A model generated the notes under the pieces. That model ran no database searches. It worked only from the letters and a program-made list of their open reading frames with translations, and was not told the DNA's origin. A stretch of DNA of 64,000 nt from Rhynochetos jubatus (Eukaryota > Chordata > Aves > Eurypygiformes > Rhynochetidae): contig CM050655.1 of assembly GCA_027574665.1 (NCBI GenBank), positions 5,952,001-6,016,000 on the forward strand, in the 5' to 3' direction. Below, one piece after another: positions 26,401-58,600 of the stretch. A program made the translations under genes and the position numbers. Every line of letters begins with the position of its first letter. Position 1 is the stretch's first letter.

Positions 26401-29400
26401 ATGTTCAGCTAAATTGGAGCAGCTGCTAGAAAACTGTGTCAATCACAAAGGTTTTTGCTTTCTTTTTCTCCTTTTACCAGTATTTTTTTTTTAGTGATGG
26501 TGGTATACCTCCAGAAAATGACCTCTGTTTTTAGTGCACAGTGTTAACTATTCCCTCCAAATCATTTGTCAGCAATTGGTTGGTTTACATCCAAAACTAG
26601 CAGTAAGAAAGAATTTGTTCTTTGGGTAACTGTTGGAGGAGTCGTTCTCTGTACTGAAGTTCTGTTTCCAAAATTACAAGCTGGTCAGCATCTAATCAGT
26701 TTTGCAGCAGTTCGTAACTAGGTGAATCCTAAGATCTGATTTTTGTTGGCATCTGAAGTCTAGAAATGGCTTTTTTGGTCAGAGTTTTAAAACAGAAGTG
26801 CTGGTGTAACATCAACTATTTAAATGCAGCAATGCAACACAGTTAAGTACAGTAAGATCCTGACTTTATGTTACATTTTATTAGAATATATTTAGTATTT
26901 CAGATGCAGTAGATAGATGTATCTATATCCGGTCATCACATCAAATTCTGACACAACCTTTTTGAAATGAAACGTGTAAATTTGGTGGTTGGTTTTTTTT
27001 CCTTTTTCCTTTTGTAAAGATACGGTAGGGTTAGGTTTCGTGGTTGCAATCCAGTAAAGCTGATGCACTTGAGTAGCGTGATGCTTATGAGCCGTGGACT
27101 TGAACAAGATTGCTTTTGTGAATACAGTTAGCCCCGTAAATCTTTGGAAAATCAAAGCCTAGGTGTGCAGCTTCAGTGAACACCAAGTACAAACATAAAT
27201 CCCACGTGTGTTGCTGAAGTTAGTGCTCCTGTTTGCTGATTGTGACTGTTTCTTTAACAAAATAATTTGTATATGCTATTATATTCACTTCCACAAAAGG
27301 AAATTCTAATTTTCAGAATAATCCTAGATGCAGATAAGGTGTAGGTGAGTTTTGTTTGCTTGTTTTGTTTTTGTTTTTAATAAAGGTATTACAGCAGTGA
27401 TTTGTACTTACCCTCTTGATATGGTTAGAGTTCGTCTGGCATTCCAAGTAAAAGGGGAACACAAGTACATGGGAATTATCCATGCATTCAAGATGATTTA
27501 CACAAAGGTATTTTTTCTTTTAATCTTCAGTCCTGTCAAAGCAAAATAAGCTCTTTAAAGAATGTTGCATTGCATTGAAAATAGTGGCTTGGTGGAAAAT
27601 AACCTGACTTCATTGTGTGCACAGTGATTTTTTTAAATGTGAAATACTATCTGGATGCTTCCTTCTCCTTAGGCTGCTAGGCTGTAGCTCAGACTCATCT
27701 AAATGGGAGGTCAAACAGAGCAGAGAAGTTGCTTTTGAAGAACAAGTAGTAATGATACCAAAAAATATGGGGAGGAGGGATATGTATAAGGCAGCAATGT
27801 CTCCTAGGTTATGATGCTGGGTGTAGATTTTTCTCCTACGTTTTCCCTTCTTGATCTATGGAGCCAGGCAGTTGTCCCCTCAATTCTTCAGACACAGGAA
27901 CTGGAACTTGATGTTAGCTCCTTGGTGCTAGGTGATGCTAGTCAGATTACTGTCGTGTGAACTCCTATGAACAGACATATAACTTGTACATTTGCGGCAA
28001 GAAATACAAGTAGTATCTTAACTTGTAATTTTCTTTCCAAGGAAGGTGGTTTTAGGGGGTTCTACAGAGGGCTGATGCCAACTGTTGTAGGAATGGCACC
28101 GTATGCGGGTAAGTTAAAAACAGAATGTGGCAGTCCTTCAGCAGTTATGTGTGCTACTAAAATTACATAATATCTTTGCATGCCTAGTTAATTAGCTTCT
28201 GTTAAAATCAAGGATTCTAGTTTTTTTACTGAATGGAGAGGGTAGGCCAGTAGAAACATTTGCAACTCTTCAATCTTGATCTAGAGTTGATCAGTGTGTG
28301 TTCAAGCATCTTCAATAGGCAAAGCTTAGGTTTTCTGAAGCTTGGAGTTGAGAAGGAGAGGGGTAAAGTAGTGGTTTTTCTCATCTGCTTCCCAGTTTTC
28401 CCACAAGAAAGCATATAGGCTATTTCTCTCAGATAGATCCATGAGAGAGCAGAGCACTCAATGGATGGAGGCTTACGCCTCTGTATTGGCTCCATCTCCT
28501 GGCGACTCTTATGTAAATGCTTACAGAGCTAAAGCAGTGGGTGCCTTGTGATGGAGGAACATCGGAAGTGCCCAGCTAAACTACTCATATTTAAAAGATG
28601 AGATGTTATTCAATTAAAAAGATCTTAGGAATTGCTCTTAGCAGAAATTCCAGTAATTTAAAACCCCCACAATCTATCTTATTTAAAGCATTCTTTTAAT
28701 ATCAATTATAAACACTAATTCACTTGGACAGAAGTTATTATGGATGTTCAAAATAATATTTGTCTATTTATTTCAGATTAAGAAAAACTTCTAAAAGAAT
28801 TGGAAAATAGTTTTATGTTGTAATTGCAGCTTTTTGTTTATGATGATGCATTGAAAAATAGTTTGCTTTTTTATGAAAGTACATAAAATTAAATTTCCTT
28901 TTAGGTTTTTCATTTTTTACCTTTGGTACCTTAAAGAGCATTGGACTTGCTCAAGCACCTAACTTGCTTGGACGGCCTTCATTAGATAATCCCGATGTCT
29001 TAGTTTTGAAAACACATGTAAATCTGCTGTGTGGTGGCATAGCTGGAGCAATAGCTCAGACGATATCGTAAGTTTGGGTATTGTTTGGGGTTTGGTTTTG
29101 GTTTTTTCCTATATAGCTCTTCATTCTAAAGAAACTTTTATCTGAGAATATGATTTTATGTAAGTCTAGTTATTAGTAAGGCTTTGAAATCATATTAATT
29201 AGACACTGCAATTCAGTTATTTCTGATTGTTTCATTTACTAAATCTCTATTTAGTCTTCAGGGTCTTTAAAGATATGTGCATTGAGTCAAGTAAACAAAT
29301 TCAGGTAAATCTCCTAAAATTAGTTGGAATCTTGTTTGGTAAGCTATGAAGTTTTGACCATGAACATGATCTGCAGAATTTTATTATTCCAGTTTATTTC

Positions 29401-30599
29401 CGAAGCAATGCAACCTGTGAACCCATAGAATTAAAAAGAAAAAAAAAGAAAAAGCCAAGATTTAGATATTGTATTTGGCATTAATTTTTTTATTACTTTG
29501 CCTGCTTTCTCCATTCTCATGCTGTCCTTGTCTTATTTTATTTTGTCCATAAAATAAATTAATTTATTGGACTTATGGCATCAATTTTTTACTAAAACAC
29601 TGCTTTACAAATGTCACTTTCTATTAATCCTTAAACTGGTAATTTTATTTTTGATTCAGGTGTCTTCTCCCTCCAACATTTTACAGATTATTTTATACTC
29701 TCATCTGTTCTTAATGTGTCTTCCTTACTCGTGCCAAATGGAATGTGTTAAGATATATGATTTGCTGGTTTTGGTTGTATAGGGAAGTCTCCCTTTTTGG
29801 AGAACTTTCAGCTGTGTTGAGAATCTGAGGCGGATTCCTGGCTCACTGAAAAGAGAGCTGGGAGGTTTCACATGGACTCTTTGTATTCTTTTTTAAACAA
29901 TATTCATATAGACATCACACATCTGGCTGAACTGCTGTTCAAATATCTCCTCTGTAGATATCCCCTTGACGTAACTCGTAGGCGAATGCAGTTAGGAGCG
30001 GTTCTCCCAGACTCTGAAAAGTGCCTGTAAGTATTTTCTTTTCTGCTGTAGTAACTGAATTCTTAGATTTCTGAGCAAAGTTAAATTCTTAGTTTTAAAG
30101 TTAAAAAAAATCCCAACCCACACCCAAAACATAACAAAACCACCCCCCCACCCCCCAACTACTGTATTGTTGATTTCTTCATTCCTTTAATGAGTAAGTT
30201 TCCATGCAGACAAAAGCTGCCATTATCACTCTGGGGTTAAAAAACCTTTCATAAACAATCTAGATGTTGCTTACTGTGAACATTGCTGTTCTGTTTTCTT
30301 AGCAGCTTTAACACTGGTCCCATGGCTTTTTCTCCATAGATCTCTTAAGAACCAAGTAAAACAAGTGTGTTGTGTTTAAAGAAAGTGATTTTGACTATTG
30401 GTTATGTGTGTCCAAGAATGATTTCAGTTCTTTTTTTTCCAGTACAATGGTGCAGACACTGAAATACGTCTATCAACAACATGGAATACGAAGAGGATTA
30501 TACCGTGGTTTATCTCTAAATTATATTCGTTGTATCCCTTCCCAGGCTGTGGCTTTTACCACATATGAACTTATGAAACAATTCTTGCACCTCAACTAA
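16654..30599 (+). CDS. SLC25A16: SLC25A16, mitochondrial solute carrier (complete, nine coding exons, 320 aa)
   Basis: Coding exons: 16654-16747, 17671-17763, 19787-19920, 21571-21634, 27386-27507, 28042-28108, 28905-29067, 29958-30026 and 30443-30599. They sum to 963 bases in perfect phase with GT-AG borders throughout, ending in TAA. The protein is an inner-membrane carrier with three tandem repeats, each giving two membrane helices. The carrier signatures are P-L-D-R-V-K (residues 44-49), P-L-D-M-V-R (138-143) and P-L-D-V-T-R (248-253). Residues such as Y-K-G-N-G-A-M-M-I-R and the C-terminal F-T-T-Y-E-L-M-K-Q match mammalian SLC25A16 (Graves disease carrier protein) closely; human is 332 residues, the difference being a shorter Ala/Pro-rich start here. 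Family work (yeast Leu5) links it to coenzyme A accumulation in mitochondria; the exact substrate is not shown by sequence. It is intact, with no missing signature residue. Confidence 0.96.
21635..27385 (+). other. SLC25A16: SLC25A16 intron 4, the longest intron of the gene
   Basis: A 5.75-kb A+T-rich intron with a gtatag donor and an aaag acceptor. No exon, RNA gene or recognisable transposon was found. It contains scattered poly-T and poly-A runs (for example near 23,930, 25,710 and 26,143). The other introns (16748-17670, 17764-19786, 19921-21570, 27508-28041, 28109-28904, 29068-29957, 30027-30442) are likewise featureless to the eye, apart from a C/A-rich patch near 30,110-30,160. Confidence 0.8.
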
Positions 30600-33500
30600 T
30601 TTTTTTTTTAAGACTTTCCTATAAAACTATACTATCAGTCTTCAAATTATATTGGTGAGTAAATTACTTGAAGTTAAAAAAAAGCTATCTGTTATTGTGG
30701 AACTGCGGTTGTCTGACACTTTTAGTTGCCAAAGTGTGGTTAATTTCCTGGAGTCAAACCAGGAGACAGATCAAAATAAACATTAGTTAGCTATAAACAT
30801 TTTTTTGCACTTGATCTTCTAGGCTTCATTAGATTAATGCTAAGAATTACACAGTATTACAATGCCACCCTCCTTTTGTACAGGTTTCAAGCTGTTAGTT
30901 ATTTAGCTTTATCACCATTCCGGGAGTTACACACACGGTTATATTGCTTTTTAAGCTAGTAGTTAGACATCTGTTGTCTAGAAGTTGAATTGAATAAACT
31001 GATGTGAACAAAACGCAGTGATTTTTCATATTCAGATACTTGCCAGCTCTGTAGAAGCTGAACTCAGCAGATCACAACTTAAGCATCTTATCGTTCTTTC
31101 TTTGTACGAGTTTTCTGTATGCAAGAACAATGCATATATCTTCAGATTGCTACATGTGAAAGTCTGTTCAACCATTTCAATAAAAAAATAACAAGATGTA
31201 TGTAACATTATTAGAAATCTTGCCATTTGGAAGCCAGTTTCTTGGCAGACATTCTGTTCTAAAAAAATGCTGTATCTACGCAAATAAAACCACAGGGAAC
31301 TTCTACAGTGACAAGTGCTAGAAAAGATCTCCTTGAGGCAGTTAGTATGGACCTAATCTTACAAATCATTTCTGTACCTGTTCTGTGGAGCTGAATGTTC
31401 TCTATTCAGTTTTTTGGAGACTGAGTGTTTTATGAACTTTCCAGTACTAGCTCATGTAATCAGGTTTGTCCCTACCTTAAAACATGGTGACAAACAAGAC
31501 CGCATGCTGCTGCATTTCCTTATCGAGGCACATGGACCATATTCAGCCTCTGGCGCAAGAAAAGAAACCGAAGATTGTATTGGAGTCTGTAGACGTGTAT
31601 ACGTACTGTTTCTGAAGTATGGTATGCAATAGACTATTACGTGTTTTCCTCCTCCTACAATTCCTTTTGCAGAGGAGACTACTTTCCAGACTTGTTTATA
31701 CATGACTTGCATTGGTACTCTTTGCTTTTACTCACTTGAATCAAGAAACTGTAAAGCATTTACTTTAAGTGCTGTAAGTTATTTATTTATTGTAAATATT
31801 TCAGCAGTGTCTTTTAAGAATTGGTAACGGTTACTTTAAGTGGTGGATTGTAAGAGCCATTTGCTTAATTTTGACAAAGTTGACCAACTGGATTTTGAGT
31901 TATCTATTCAATACCAACTTTTGTGGCTTTTTTTTTTTCCCAGTTTCTTAAGAGTATGTATTTCTTTGATATTTAACAATGTAGCTATGGACAGAGAATG
32001 AGATGGATTTGAATTTATTTTATTAAAAATTTTCAACTAATGTTTTTGTGTGATTTGTATGTATTGCAGCCAGCATGAATGCATGTTTCCAGAATTATCT
32101 GTAATTTTGCCCTTGTAGATAAATCTGCAGAACAGTGGCGTTCTTAATTAAGAGACAACAAGATTTTTCATCTGATCTTTAGTTTCACTTAAAGGGAAAC
32201 TACCCAATATCACAGTGAATTTTTATCTTTTAAATTCCTTACAATAGAGCTAAATCCACTGTATTAAAAAAAAGAGGTGCCATTTTTCTTTCTTATATTA
32301 TTTTACTGTGTGAGCAAATAAGCGTTGTCTCAGGTGGTAGTTCTTTGCCATGTTAATACTGTTTAAAGATTTTTTTTTTTAGTTTTATGTCTTAATTTTA
32401 CTAAAAGCAATGTATTTGAGTAACTCAAATAGGTTTGAGCAGTGTCATGAGAAGTTAAGCAGCTCTTAACACAGAATACAGGGGAATCCAGCATATTCAC
32501 TGTGGAGAGGATGAGAGCAGTAAAAAGTGTCTCCTAAATAATTGAGTAGGATATTGAATGTGAAAAATAAGACTTACTGGATGAAACTGTGCTGTATTTT
32601 CAGGATTAGTTTTTCAAAGTAAAATTCGAAAGTGTATGCATAATTTTAGATTTGGAAATATTTTAATAATTTTGAGCAAGGTTTATGAAAGAAAAATAAT
32701 TTTGTCCAGGACACTGGAGTTTCTAATTTTTCAGTAGCTTTTTCTAATTCTTTCTGGACAGCTTATTCAGGTATTTGTTACTCAGTTAGAAGATAGTCTT
32801 TATTTAGAATGTCTGACTACCACAATGGAAACATGGGACTGCATTGTAAATCCTCTTTCTTTCTCCAGTGACAGGCCTATGAAAACTGGGCTTATTTTCG
32901 TTTTGAAGTACCAAGGGATTTATTCCTTTCTTTTTCCTTGTCTGCCTCTTCAGTATTTTCAGTGTACTGAACAAGCAACTTCCAATTTTAGCCAGTAAAA
33001 AGTACAAGATTAGTCTCCAGCCAAGCTCATTTCTATGCCCTAATCACACACTTTCTAATTATTTTTGTTTACTTTCTCAGCAAATGAAAGGTGTCTGAAT
33101 ATCTGTTTTTAGGAAATAAAGACAAAAATTCATATCACACTAATCTCATAACAAAGAGTTCTAGCCAGTGAAGTAATTATTTTTATGAAGAGCTGCTTCT
33201 GTAGCCTTGGATGATATTTTTAAACTCTGTTAAACCCACCTATTTCCAATACTCCTTGACGTAAAAGTAGAAAGGAATGCCTCGCCATTTTAGGATTCCT
33301 TCAGGTGTGACAGTCTCATACAGGCTTATCCATTAGATGTCTTGACAATCTCAGTCTCGGGAGGTTTGTTTCCAGTGATTATTATGTCTTTAAAATAAAG
33401 CCCATACTTCTCCATGTTCTTAGAATTGAAAATCGTGCCTGCTGTAACTGCGGCATTTATGTATGACTATTGCAGTTTGCAGTCACTACGCAGGAAAGTT

Positions 33501-35550
33501 TCATGTGTTGGAACAGTTTTTTTACACTGATTAATTCCAGTGTCTATTTCCTTACTAATATTCTCCAGATAGTTTTTGTTGCTCATATAAATGAGATGAG
33601 ACTTCAAGGTGGACAAATTCTATTGATGCTCTTCAAATTCCTCTCCACCTTCCCTGAAAAAGGAGCGTGCAAAACACTTGTTCTAAGCCTTCTTTTATAC
33701 TTGCAACTCAAAACAATGATGTTGAATTCAAATGGGTATAAAAGGGAAGATTCTGTGCTTGATCCCTAACTGAGTGGTTGGTCTGTGCAGTTAGTCGTGT
33801 GAGCGGGTCTGTTCAGCTCAGAGATCTCCCCTTCAGTGACACAAGTGACAGACTGCCCCTTGAGCATCCTCGGGGTGGATCACAGGATGCTTTGGCTGGT
33901 CTGCGTTAGGCTTCCTGTATTCCCGCTGTCCCTTACACTCCTGATGGTGTGTTCTGACCTGTTCTCTTACCGCAGTGCTAGCATCATTGCATAGTAAATC
34001 AGTTCAGGAAGCTGATGGCTTTCCTTGCAGCTAACTTATACTCTTTTATTCTGCTATTTAACTGCACTTTTGGGTGCTGTTTGATGCTTTGCCTCACCCT
34101 GAGTAGATGGTGTTTCTACTTTTCACGGTGTTTCCACTGAAAGGTTAACCCACCAAAGGAAACAAATGGATTTTATTGGTGTCACCTTCCTGAGCCAGCT
34201 CACCTTGTGGCTGCACACTTGCTAGCTCTGATGTAAGGTCAATTTAAGCTTAGATTTAGCTTTAGGAAAAAACTTGCCACCTGGGTGGCAGCAGGCAAGT
34301 ATATATTACTGAGGCAGTTGCTGGGAAAGACTTGGCTGTAGGCCCCCCTCATAGATTTCTGATTAAATCTGTGGCCTAAAAAAATGGAGGCATGTCAAGC
34401 ATGTTATAAATAGATATGGATACATAAAGTATAGATAGCTAACTCCCTCTTTGTCCCAGGATTGGAAGGAACACATTTCATTATCTTGTGATAACAAATT
34501 TTTGACACTAAATTCCTGAATTTCCACAGTTCGGACTTGATGAAGAAGGCTGATGTATCTTTAAATTTTAAGAACATTTCTCTCAACCACAGTGACAGAA
34601 AGAATTAAAAGAGCCAAAGTCTGAACCCTTGAGTGTGACTTTTGGTACTAAAGTAAGATTCGGTATTTTTCTGATTTCACAGACTGCCTGTAGAGATTCC
34701 CCAGACTTCTTGGATTTTAGCTAAGTTAAAAAAAAAATTTTTGAAACATATTTTGTGCTTTTATAACCATATCCTGTTAAGGTTTTTCTTTAGTTTGTGA
34801 GAGATGTATAGGCAACAAGAAAGCGACTACAGAACACAAGGTTATCAAGTGTACAAAGCAGAAGTGTTTATGCAATCTCTTTCAATGCCATGCCAAATTA
34901 TGTATCACTGCATTTAACAGTATTGGCACGTGACTTAAATTACAAGTAAGCTCGTGCTAGAGGTTCTACAACGCGGAAGCAATATTAATGTAGTTTACTG
35001 CGTGTATTTCAGGGCTATCCCAGAGAAGACTAAAGAGGCTAATTTAGGTATGTTCTCACCTTTTAAATTTCAAGCTTTGATCCTTCTGTTGGGATGTCTA
35101 ACCATTGGCCACAACTGTCTCCTTCGCAGGAGTGGAGCCTCGTGCTGTTTTCCAATGTTTGGCTATGTTAAAGATACAAGACCAAACTCGTATCATTTTC
35201 CCTGACATTTAAACTATGGAACAGTCATACAGATGTATTAAAAATAGATTTAATACCTGTGTCAATCTTTGCTAGAAGTGACGGTCTTTGATCCCGAAGG
35301 CTTTGCTGAAGTACATGGTAGGAGTGGCTTTGTGGCCAAAAAAACCCCCAAACCACCAGCAGAGAAAGGAGATCTTGTGTGTCTGAAACTTGGGTGTCAC
35401 CTCAGACAGCTTCTGTCAGCAAACAGCACCCAACCTAACAAGTTCTTATCACAGAAAGTTCGACTCAGGCCGGGATTCCTCTTTAAGCTCTTGGCAGCAC
35501 CAGGCAGAGCTAATTCTACCTCCTGCTGCTGGTGTCAGAAGAGGGGTTAC
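30600..35550 (+). other. SLC25A16 3' UTR and the gap to DNA2
   Basis: After the SLC25A16 stop, the sequence is A+T-rich and non-coding. The first canonical polyadenylation hexamer is AATAAA at 30,993-30,998, with further AATAAA-type hexamers near 31,178, 31,282, 33,115 and 33,395, so the 3' UTR could range from about 400 bases to nearly 3 kb. No second gene was recognised before the DNA2 CpG island. Open frames in this stretch are short and lack known motifs. Confidence 0.6.
30993..30998 (+). terminator. SLC25A16: Candidate proximal polyadenylation signal of SLC25A16
   Basis: An AATAAA hexamer 394 bases after the stop codon, followed within 40 bases by a TGATTTTTCAT stretch that could act as the U-rich downstream element. 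Several later hexamers compete, so this is only the nearest candidate. Confidence 0.45.
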
Positions 35551-36020
35551 GGTTTTAACGGCGCTTGGCGCTGTGGAAATGAACGGCAGTGGGGCTGAGA
35601 AGTGCCCGCTCCCGCCCAGGCGTAGTCGCCACAGTCCGCGGGGCACCGTCAGGCTCCCTCACGGCGTGAGCCCCGCCCTCACGGCAGCCGCCTCAGGTGC
35701 CGCGCGCCACTTTGATCCGGCGGCAAGCGCGCGCCGCATTCCCGCTCCGACGAAGACCCGCCCTCCCGTCACCTCCCATTGGCCGTGCTAACTCCGTTCC
35801 CGCCAGTGGCCGGAGAGCAGAGGGCTGAGGGGCGGGGCTTCTCCGGAGGCGGGCGGGGAATGGGGCCGTACTGCGCCTGCGCCCTGGCGGGATGGCGCGT
35901 TCTTGTGTGGCGCGGGGCTGAGGGGTTTCGCGTTCACTCGTCTGCTCGCGTTGGGGTTGGCTGGCGAGCGGTGCCGTGGAGCTGAGGCGGACCGGGCCGC
36001 GCGCGGTGGAGGACCTGCTC

Positions 36021-55338
<19,318 letters not shown>

Positions 55339-57760
55339 TGGTGAAGATGGAGAGTTTTATGGGCACTTGTGTGTTTTCTTCTGGTGCTGCTGAATGTAAA
55401 TAAGTGGTTAGTGGGGTGTGAGCACTACTGTGCGCTGGCTAGCCTGAGGGAAGCCAAAACAGAAATCACATGCAGTTATTTTAAAAACGGTAATACGCAT
55501 TAAGCTGGTCATTTTAGTAGGGGTGTACTTGTAACAAACCAGAAATACAAAGTGTATGTTCCTTCAGTGACTGGATAGCTACTTTGGCTTGTCAGGATGA
55601 GAGTGAATAGCATTATCCACCTGAGAGAACGGGGAAACACTTGGGGCAGAGTGTAAACTAATGCTGCGTTGAGTCATGGTTTCCTGGGCTTAGTTTTGCT
55701 TTAAAGACTTTTAAAATGTAGTTTAGATACAGTAATTCCTTGTATTAGAATTCCTAATTAAGATGCTGTTTGGAAAAAAGATAGGAAGAGCTTCTTTCTC
55801 TTCTTCAAAGCCTCACCTCCTTTAAAGTGTACTTCTGCATTTTAAAATACTGGTCTTTGATATTTATAGACATAATGCGATTACTCGCAGATGCAGACCT
55901 CCTGAGGACTTTAACCTCTTGATTTTGCATACCTATAGGAGAATCGTGATGTTGATTCACTGAATTCCCTTTTATGAACTAACATATTTAGCAGATAAAT
56001 CTGTTAAAGTGAAATGCTGCCCAGCTGAAGATCATAGTAAAACTCTGCTGTCAGTTTATCCGATCTGGAGTCTTTTCTTAAGAAAACATTCCCAAGAAAG
56101 ACAACCAGCGATGCAGGTTGATGACTAGGAAGTTGACGCGCTCAGGTTCTGTTCTGTGTCAAGATAATAGCACATGTGCAATACCAAATATCCTTTACTT
56201 GGCAGATCTGCTCTAGCTCCTTCACACTACCTCATACCCTAGACTATTAGTGAGGAGTTTTTCCCAAGATCACTGGGGGAAACAACAAGTTTTTTGAATC
56301 TTCAGGATCACTAGTGTGTTTTCTCTTGGATCACTGTCAAGTAGTTGGGTGTGTATAGCTGCAGACAGACCTCTAGATGTTAAATGTGGGCATGTTCACT
56401 CTTCTTTTAAATTGCTCCCTAGCTTTCGTAATGTTTGAAATAATAAACACTTGATGTTGGTTTTGTTATAGTTGTTCAATACTTGGCTTAATGTAATATT
56501 TTAATAGTTGACAGGATATCTTCTTTTTCAGGTGAAAATACATCCTTGCTCTTCAACTGTGTATGTGCTCTGGGTCTTTTAAAAGCTCAAAATGATTAGG
56601 GTGGGAGTTAGTCCTACAATATGCTCTTGGTGATTCAGAATAACACATCCTTGTATTGAAAAGTTTTCCTTTCTGTATCTAGCTGTGCAAAAGCTATATC
56701 CATGTACCAAAGTCTTAAGAATACTTGGCTTATCTCTTTCTTACACCAAATTATGTTTATCCAGGAAATTATCTGGGTGTGCTTTTAAAAAAAAGAAGTA
56801 TTGCCGTCCCTTCACAAAGTTGCATAAGAAACAGGTGCAGGAACCATCCCGTTGGATTGAGCAGAGAGCCACAGATTAAACACTGCTCTTGGTCCGGTAG
56901 TCTCAAAGAAAACTGCCGAGTGGTGGTTCTCTAAAGGACTCTTACACTGCAGTGGCTCTGTATGTCTAAGGAGTATCTTGTGACAGTGAAAAGAATTGCT
57001 CTTTGTTTGCTGCTTCTGCACCGGTCATGGCTCCTGCTGGAGAACACAGGCACGGGTTGAGCGCTGGGTTGCTGGGATTCTCTATAAAAGATCCCAGGGA
57101 GTCGTTTCACGCCAGACTGGGATCAGAGCCTGCCTCTTGGGCCTGTTCGATGTTTAACTGCGTAGGTTCCTTTTGTCTCTTGAGAGGTGGGAATCCTGGA
57201 TGTAGGAAGTGGCTCTGTCCCCGTGAGCTGTGCTCTGTTGTCCTTGCCTCCTTCCTTGCAGGCCAGAGGCACGTTACCCTCCTTCCCGGTGCCGTTTTGT
57301 GCGCGGTCTCTGCAGTCGGGCAAGGTGAAGCACACCTCGTTTGTCCTACAGCGGGCTGCTTCGCCCCGCCTGAGAAGGGCAGAGGAAAAAGTGTGCTTCA
57401 GGGTGATTATTAAGCAAAGCGAGTTGTAGCACACAGGTGCGCGTCATGGTTTAGTCACAGCACAGTGCAGTACCCACACAGGGAGTGAGATGCCATCGCT
57501 TCTACTCGCACCATGCTACGTTTTAAGGCACTGAGCTCAAAGATTTGTCTAGATTAATTTTAATAACAATATCATTAAGCCCTTTTAACTATTAATTTTA
57601 AGATTTTTCTAGAATGACAGTATTTGTTGTGACACAATACCCAGCTTTAGAGAATTACTGTTTGGAATGAATGCTGGGGGCTGGAACTTTGAGTCGTGAG
57701 AGACGGATGAGGGTTTGCTCTGCTCGACTGCGCTTACCTTGCATTAAAGGCTTCGCGTGT
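55339..57760 (+). other. DNA2 3' UTR and the gap to RUFY2
   Basis: Non-coding sequence after the DNA2 stop. The best polyadenylation site is AATAAA at 56,442-56,447, followed by a G/U-rich stretch, giving a 3' UTR of about 1.1 kb. From there to the RUFY2 CpG island no gene was recognised; frames at 57,003-57,430 are open on both strands but match nothing known. Confidence 0.65.
56442..56447 (+). terminator. DNA2: Probable DNA2 polyadenylation signal
   Basis: AATAAA followed 10-30 bases later by TGATGTTGGTTTTGTT, a good G/U-rich downstream element. It is the first canonical hexamer with such a downstream element after the stop at 55,338. Confidence 0.65.
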
Positions 57761-58600
57761 CGAGACAGACTCCTGACGCTCTCGCCCACCTCCTTCGGGC
57801 GACACCGCTCCCCTCTGCTACCGCCCTCTGCCAGGGCGGGCAGCCCGCCGCGCTCGTGGCAAGGCCTCTCTGATCACTGCCGCAGCAGCCGCCCTGCAGC
57901 TGAACCCCGGCTGTCGGGGGTTATCGCGATAGGAAGGCAAGCGCGGCGCTGCCCCCGCCCACCGCGGCAGGACCGCAGCCGCCGGGCGGGGGGCGGGTCC
58001 TCCCGCCGCCGGGGGCGCCGTTGGGCGCGGGCGGAGGGGCCGGGCTAGCGCCGCGGCGGGACGGGAGGGGACGGGACGGGACGGGAGGAGCCGCAGGGCC
58101 CGCAGGGAGCGGCTGAGGCGGCGGCTCCTCCTCTCCAGCCATGGGTGAGCGGCGGCCGGGCTGGGCGGGCGGCGCCGGGGGAGAATGGGCCCTGCGGCGG
58201 CTGCGGGAGCTGGGCCGGGGGCGACCTGCGGCCTGTCAGCCGCGGCGGGGCCCGGGCGGGTCTCCCTCCCTCCCTCCCGCCCCGTCGCGGCGTGGTGCGG
58301 GCGGTGTGCCGGGGCGCCGTGCTTCGGGAGGGCGGGGGGGGTCGTGCTGGCCGGCGCGCTGTGCCGGGAGAAGATGCCCGTGCTCAGCTGGCGGGCGGCG
58401 GACACGGCGGGCCCTCGCTCAGCCTGTAGCGGATACACGCGTGGGCTGGTTTGGGGTTTCTTCGCACAAACGCCGTTGGCGGTGAGGGTTTGGCTGCTCG
58501 TGGGCTGCTCAGGCTGGGGAGAGGCTGGCGACACCGCAGCCACCTGCGCACGGTCCCTTCGGGGGCTGCCGCACTGGGGCGAGAAGAGCCCTTCAGTCCA
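57760..58600 (+). promoter_or_regulatory. RUFY2: CpG island with the RUFY2 promoter and first exon
   Basis: A CpG-dense block surrounds the RUFY2 ATG at 58,141. No TATA box is evident. A run of GGGAC-type units at 58,058-58,089 lies 50-80 bases before the ATG and is probably in the 5' UTR. Long open frames on both strands across this island (for example 57,818-58,642 minus) are composition artefacts. Confidence 0.75.
58058..58089 (+). repeat. RUFY2: GGGAC tandem units, potential G-quadruplex in the RUFY2 5' UTR
   Basis: Six runs of three or more G separated by one or two bases, in imperfect GGGAC/GGGAG units. This fits the pattern for an intramolecular G-quadruplex with short loops on the sense strand. 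An effect on RUFY2 translation is possible but only inferred. Confidence 0.7.

Noticed and set aside
35269..35791. Two overlapping 109- and 133-codon frames upstream of DNA2
   Set aside because: They overlap in different frames, enter the CpG island, and match no known protein.
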